From NCBI GenBank assembly GCA_016748015.1, contig JAAOMT010000175.1, positions 298,052 to 343,593 of the forward strand: a DNA stretch of 45,542 nucleotides, in the 5' to 3' direction. Both the position numbers and the translations under genes were made by a program. Source of the DNA: Geosiphon pyriformis (taxonomy: Eukaryota; Glomeromycota; Glomeromycetes; Archaeosporales; Geosiphonaceae). Positions 41,006 to 45,542 of this stretch are shown here, piece by piece. Position 1 is the first letter of the stretch; each line of letters opens with the position of its first letter. The notes under the pieces were generated by a model that saw nothing but the letters and a program-made list of their open reading frames with translations, ran no database searches and was not told where the DNA came from.

Positions 41006-44000
41006 TCATTTATCTTCATTAATTTCATTTTCATCTCCGGTCCTCAGCACCTTTTCCACGGTCACCTCGTTATCTTTTGTCTCCGCCTCTTTAGTCTCAC
41101 TGATACCCTCTTGCACCTCAATAATTGTTCCCTCAGAATACTCGATGGTTGATGTAGGATCAGCTGTAGAGGGATCTTGGATTTCATCTGTTGATACTTC
41201 TAAGTGCGTCTCGGAGTCAGTTTCTTCAACTTTTTTGGGGTTTGCCGGCAATGGAACAACTTTGACGGCTTTTGGAATCGGTGGCCGGGAGCGGGGTGGT
41301 CTACGTGGTCGATCTTTGGTCATCTATAATATAAATTATTATTTCTTTTAAGTTTTTGGCAAAAACCCAAAGGGCGATAATTCTTTAGGATATTTATATT
41401 TACATGACTTAGAGTCTTGGACGCAGCCGGCGGCTGAACAGCTTTTGTTTCAAATTTAACGTCATCTGTATCCGTTTTATTATTCTCATTGTTTATCTGT
41501 TTATCACCAGATGTTTCATCTCCAAAATTTTCTTGATTTTCTTTTTTCTGATCTTGATCTGCAGGTTTATCAACGCCTTCCTGATCTTTTGTTTTAGCTT
41601 CCGAACGTTTCAATCCCGGCATAACCTGGACCCGATGTTCACCAACTTCATCACTTTCATCACGCTCGCCATCATCGTTACTTCTCATTACTTTGCGTCC
41701 CCCAATGGGAATACCTCGACCCATACCAGGTAATGGAATTTTTCCACTACCAAAAACACTCTCTAATCGTTGTGAAATGGCAGAATCGATTCTACCAGTC
41801 TTAATTTTTGGTGGTTCTACTGTAGTTGATCCAGATTCGGTAGTTTCAGTAGAGTTTTGAAGGAAAGACGAAGAGATTTTTCGTGGTGGCGGTCGTGAAG
41901 ATAATGTATTTTTTGAATTTTCTTCAGAAGTTTTCTAAAAATCCATTGCTTACTATTAATTCAAACCTCGGAAATCTACCTAATCGGATTTTGACTCACT
42001 TGTGTCATCCAGGGTAACTTATCCAATACTTTTCTTCCACCCCCATGAACAGGCCTTGCGGCAGCTTCCTCTTCCTCTCGACGTTTTCTCTCTTGCTCTT
42101 CAATCATCAACGCTATTCGAGATTTTTTCTTACCGGCTGGTTGATCTTCCGTGGTAGGAGGTTTTGATTGAGAATCCATTGTTCCTTTCTCCTATTTTGG
42201 ACATTTCTAATTTGTAAGACTTCAAATAGAGTATCTTTGAATAAATCTAATTTTAATTTTCACGTTACCTTGTTCCCCTCAACAGTTTCCTGAGGCAGCA
42301 ATCGTTCTAGAATTTTAGGTAAACCTCTCTTTTCCTCTTCTTTTGTTTCACTCTCTTTTTCGATTTTCGTTTCATTGATTTCATCAAGTTGTTCGATTTT
42401 TTCTGAAGATTTGGCCTCGTCATTTTCCTGGTTGCTGACAACCTCAATCAATTTTTCTTTCACAAAGTTGTCTTTTGAGGGAGAAATAATCTTTTCATTC
42501 CTGGATTCTAGTTCTTCCTTAGTTTCAGAAATAAAGCCCACTTCTTGTACAAAACCTTCAATAACCTCGCTTTGAATTTTAATATTTTCTTTTAGAGAAC
42601 CAATATCCTCTTCTAAGAGGTTTGTTATCTTTGAACCAGTTTTAATGTTAATATCTGAATTTGTTATTGATTCACTTGAACATTTATCACCCAACTGACT
42701 AATGGGACTTGGTGCTTTTACAAATACTGTACTACCCGCCACTTTTGATGTTTTATTAGCGTCTGTAGATGTTGTGCCCGCTTTAAATCCACTCCACTTA
42801 TCAAGTGTAGCTTTTTTCTTTGGAGGTAAGGGTGGTGGTCTATTCGGCTTTGCTGGTTCATTTTGGTGATCTTTTTCACGTTGATGCCACATTGCTGCGA
42901 TGTTGCTACGTGGTATATCAATTGAAGAGGGCAGTGACGTTGAAGAAGTGGATGAATTGGAGGAAGTTGTAGAGGGATTAGAGGATTTACGCGGTATTTT
43001 CAGGACAGGCTTTTTGGTCTCATCCTGTGAAGAAAACAAGATTACGATGTGATATATAACTTGAAATTGTCAACCCAATTAAAACCAGAATAATTACTTC
43101 TCTCACACTGGCAGTCAGGATTTCTTTATTTTTTGATTCTACCTCATTTTTCTCGCTAACCGCTAATTCTTCTTCAAGAGTTGGTTTAAGAGCTTCGGCT
43201 GTAGATTTTCTCACTTCAGTAACTGATAATAGATGCTTATCTGTGGTAGTTGGACTTGGTGTTCGTTCTGCATGTTTTATACTCTGCCAGTCCACTACAA
43301 TCGCCAACCTACCTCTCTCTTCATCATTCGGCTCAAGTTCTTGAGGCTCAGAGGTTATCGGACTTTTAGGTAAAATTTCAGTAGTCTCTCTCTCTTCAGC
43401 TTCGTCGTCAATGGCAGAAGCTTTCTTTTCTACACTAGTGATAATGACCGGCGAATGTTTATTTTGTAGATTGGGACTAATGCTACTGGTATTCTCATTT
43501 GAAATTTGAAGTTTCTCTTCTGATTGAGATTTATTAGGAGATTGCAATGGTGAAGTGTGTTTAGGGGTGATAACTTCTCCGATTTTTATAGAACTACCGT
43601 CACTCCCACTCCGTTTCAACGCTCGCAAATGTATCTGTGATAAATCTGTCATAGAAACTTTTGGAAGCTTAACGGCGTCTGGCGGTAAAACAAAACTTCG
43701 AATTTCTAAGAAAAATTGGATGGCAACAGGCTTCAGACACATATATAGGATAGGTAATATCGATGCTTCTTTCGCTTAAAAACAATGATTGATGAATTAG
43801 ATTACCAGTTTTCAGCGAATCACTTCTTTGATTTTCTGGGTCTTTTTGGTTAATAGCTTTTGTATCATATTCCTGTTTTTCAGACATTGGGAGTGGAAAA
43901 GAAGGTAAAAAGTTCATTATGATTTTTGACCACCTATACGTATTAGCATTTGATAACACAATTTTTGATGATCAATAAATATGAGTAATAAATAGAGGAA

Positions 44001-44586
44001 ATTGGGTGATGAATGATGATAAAATTTTTAAGTCATAAAGTCGAGAGTGGTAATGATAGAGAGTAGTAAATATATAAACGTAAAAATAAAATTTCGAGAT
44101 CTGAAATTAATTATCATAAATATTATTTTTGGCTGCAGAAGATGATATACATACACGCAGTGATGTGTCAAAAGTTTTTAGAACCAAACTCTAATTTTGT
44201 TAAAGTTGAAAGTGATTATGAAAGTTTCAAACCTCCTCTAATTCTCCCTCAACCTTATCTTCTGCTTCTACATCCTTCTCTTCTAAAAGGCTGATTTCTT
44301 CAGCCCTTTCTTCAGGTTGAGCCTCTTCTTCGTTAGATTCGTCTGATTCAGCTCCCGATTCTTTTACTACTTCGTGTAATTCTTGCTCTTGAAGTTGTTG
44401 GTCGTGATGAACTCCACTTTCATGTCGTTGTTGAGTTGACCCTTCTATTTCGACAAAAGTGTTTTAGAATTAATTTTTATCTTTTGTTGGAAGAATAGTA
44501 CTTACGGTCTTACCATCGAGATTACCACCTTCAGAAAGTGGTGAAAGTAATGGTGAACTGGGAGAAATAGGAGACTCTTGTGACAT
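41006..44586 (-). CDS. Acidic, proline-rich protein with CPI motif (Aim21-like actin capping regulator)
   Basis: Eight exons give 918 residues with a closed frame: 44586-44514, 44444-44233, 43872-43806, 43705-43098, 43024-42269, 42191-42000, 41934-41404, 41323-41006. The second intron is longer and has a weak GTTTGA donor, so a separate start near 43,887 or 43,917 is an alternative. The protein is mostly disordered and rich in Glu, Ser and Lys. SH3-ligand-like stretches: RPPPLPPKKK, SSRPPPRK. The splice between the last two exons creates LSHMTKDRPRRPPRSRPP, which fits the capping-protein-interaction motif L-x-H-x-T-x-x-R-P-[KR] followed by basic/Pro residues. That motif is shared by CARMIL, CD2AP, FAM21 and yeast Aim21. 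Likely binds the actin capping protein at cortical patches; the Aim21 orthology is inferred, not shown. Other notable blocks: KSRIALMIEEQERKRREEEE and RLESVFGSGKIPLPGMGRG. Confidence 0.72.
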
Positions 44587-45542
44587 TGGCTGTTTGATGA
44601 TCGAAAGTGCTGAGATTCTTTGATCTATTACAATATGTGGGTCATTAATATTTATATTATATTTTTATTTATATACACTATTTATTTTTATCTGAAGATT
44701 TATATATAATTAATTTATATATTTATGTATTATTAAATTATTGAAATAATTATTATCATGTTTTATTGATTATGTTTATATTTATATTTATTAATGCTTA
44801 ATTAAGTGTAATATGTTTATTTATTTATATATTTTATTTTGTTATTTTTTAAATATATAAAACTTAAATACAAATATTTGAATTTTTAAAAATCAATATT
44901 AATATGAATTAAATTAAAAAAGTTATAAAAGTTATAAAAGTTATATATTAATAATTATAATTAATTAAATACTATGTCTTTAGTTTAATTATTAATTAAG
45001 TTTTTTTTACAGTTTTCCAATTTTAATTTTTAAAAAATTTTTATACTTAATTATTTTAAATTACTTAAATTTTATTCAGTTATTTTGATTTTTTTTAAAT
45101 ATCTAAATTTTTAATGTTTTCAAATCTTTCACGAATTTTAATTCATTTTAATTAAATTAAAATTTTATTTATTTGTTTATTATATTTATTAAACTTTACA
45201 TTAAATGTTTGATTTTATTAAATTTATTATTTAAAAATTTAGCTTTTGTAATTTAAAGACAATTTTTAATAATTAGCTTTTTTATATACAAAATTATTCT
45301 TTTTAATCTTGATTAAATTAATAATTAAATTTAGGTAAAATAAAAAACGATTCTAAAAAACAAAATACCAATAATTTAGATTTTCGAAAGATATATTTAA
45401 ATATTATGTTTTTTGACATTTTTTTAAGCAATATTAATTATTATCAGTTGACAAAAAACTTAAAATAACTTTTTTAATTTTGTTCAATAAATTTTATAAC
45501 CATTATTGCTTTCTTATGAAAAAGTTCAAAATAGTAATATTT
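44587..45542. other. A+T-rich flank to the window end
   Basis: The first ~50 bases are the 5' side of the CPI-motif gene. From about 44,640 to the end the sequence is almost only A and T with long T/A runs. No ORF, RNA gene or repeat is visible. Confidence 0.6.

Noticed and set aside
43669-43959. Separate small gene starting near 43,917 (MNFLPSFPLPMSEK...)
   Set aside because: A CAG acceptor at 43,873 joins in phase to the exon ending at 44,233, and the acidic composition is continuous. Kept as an alternative start rather than a separate gene.

Overview
This is nuclear DNA of a fungus, most likely an arbuscular mycorrhizal fungus (Glomeromycotina) or a close relative. The evidence is very A+T-rich intergenic DNA, many short introns with GTAAGT/GTTTGT donors, a fungus-specific DASH kinetochore gene (DAM1), fungal-type HBS1 and CUS2, and a LINE RNase H/zinc-finger tail of a kind I associate with Glomeromycotina genomes. 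The lineage call is inference; the eukaryotic and fungal nature is well supported.

The left half (1-26,499) is a nest of retrotransposons. An outer LINE survives only as its 3' end (25,055-26,499). Next to it lies a Ty3/gypsy-type LTR element, A2 (8,314-25,054, + strand), which is split twice. A sister copy, A1 (minus strand, 1-8,313), sits against its protease region, and a second, more diverged element, B (8,891-18,982, + strand), sits in its Cys-rich region. A1 and A2 are one family; B is a related one. All three share an unusual layout: Gag with a CCHC knuckle, retropepsin, a Cys-rich (probably zinc-binding) module, dUTPase, a beta-rich segment, reverse transcriptase, RNase H and integrase. 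After integrase comes a separate accessory ORF of about 225-228 codons, up to the 3' LTR. The three copies are decayed by stop codons (many TGA), frameshifts and catalytic changes. They show what the lineage encodes but are not active copies.

A block of nearly pure A+T (26,500-28,134) separates the nest from a gene-dense right half. In order, that half holds a mitochondrial PDH/BCKDH-kinase-family gene (minus), HBS1 (minus), a 157-bp divergent promoter gap, CUS2/Tat-SF1 (+), DAM1 (minus), tRNA-Lys(CTT) (+), a short REV1-like BRCT protein (minus) and a long acidic, proline-rich protein with a capping-protein-interaction (CPI) motif (minus). I traced introns by reading frame, splice consensus and phase. 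Every multi-exon model except the middle of HBS1 closes in phase from start to stop.

The host genes are housekeeping functions and form no pathway: ribosome rescue (HBS1), spliceosome assembly (CUS2), kinetochore-microtubule attachment (DAM1), translesion-synthesis-like BRCT, cortical actin (CPI protein) and mitochondrial dehydrogenase control. The most novel material is the retrotransposon lineage: its internal dUTPase, Cys-rich module and conserved post-integrase ORF.
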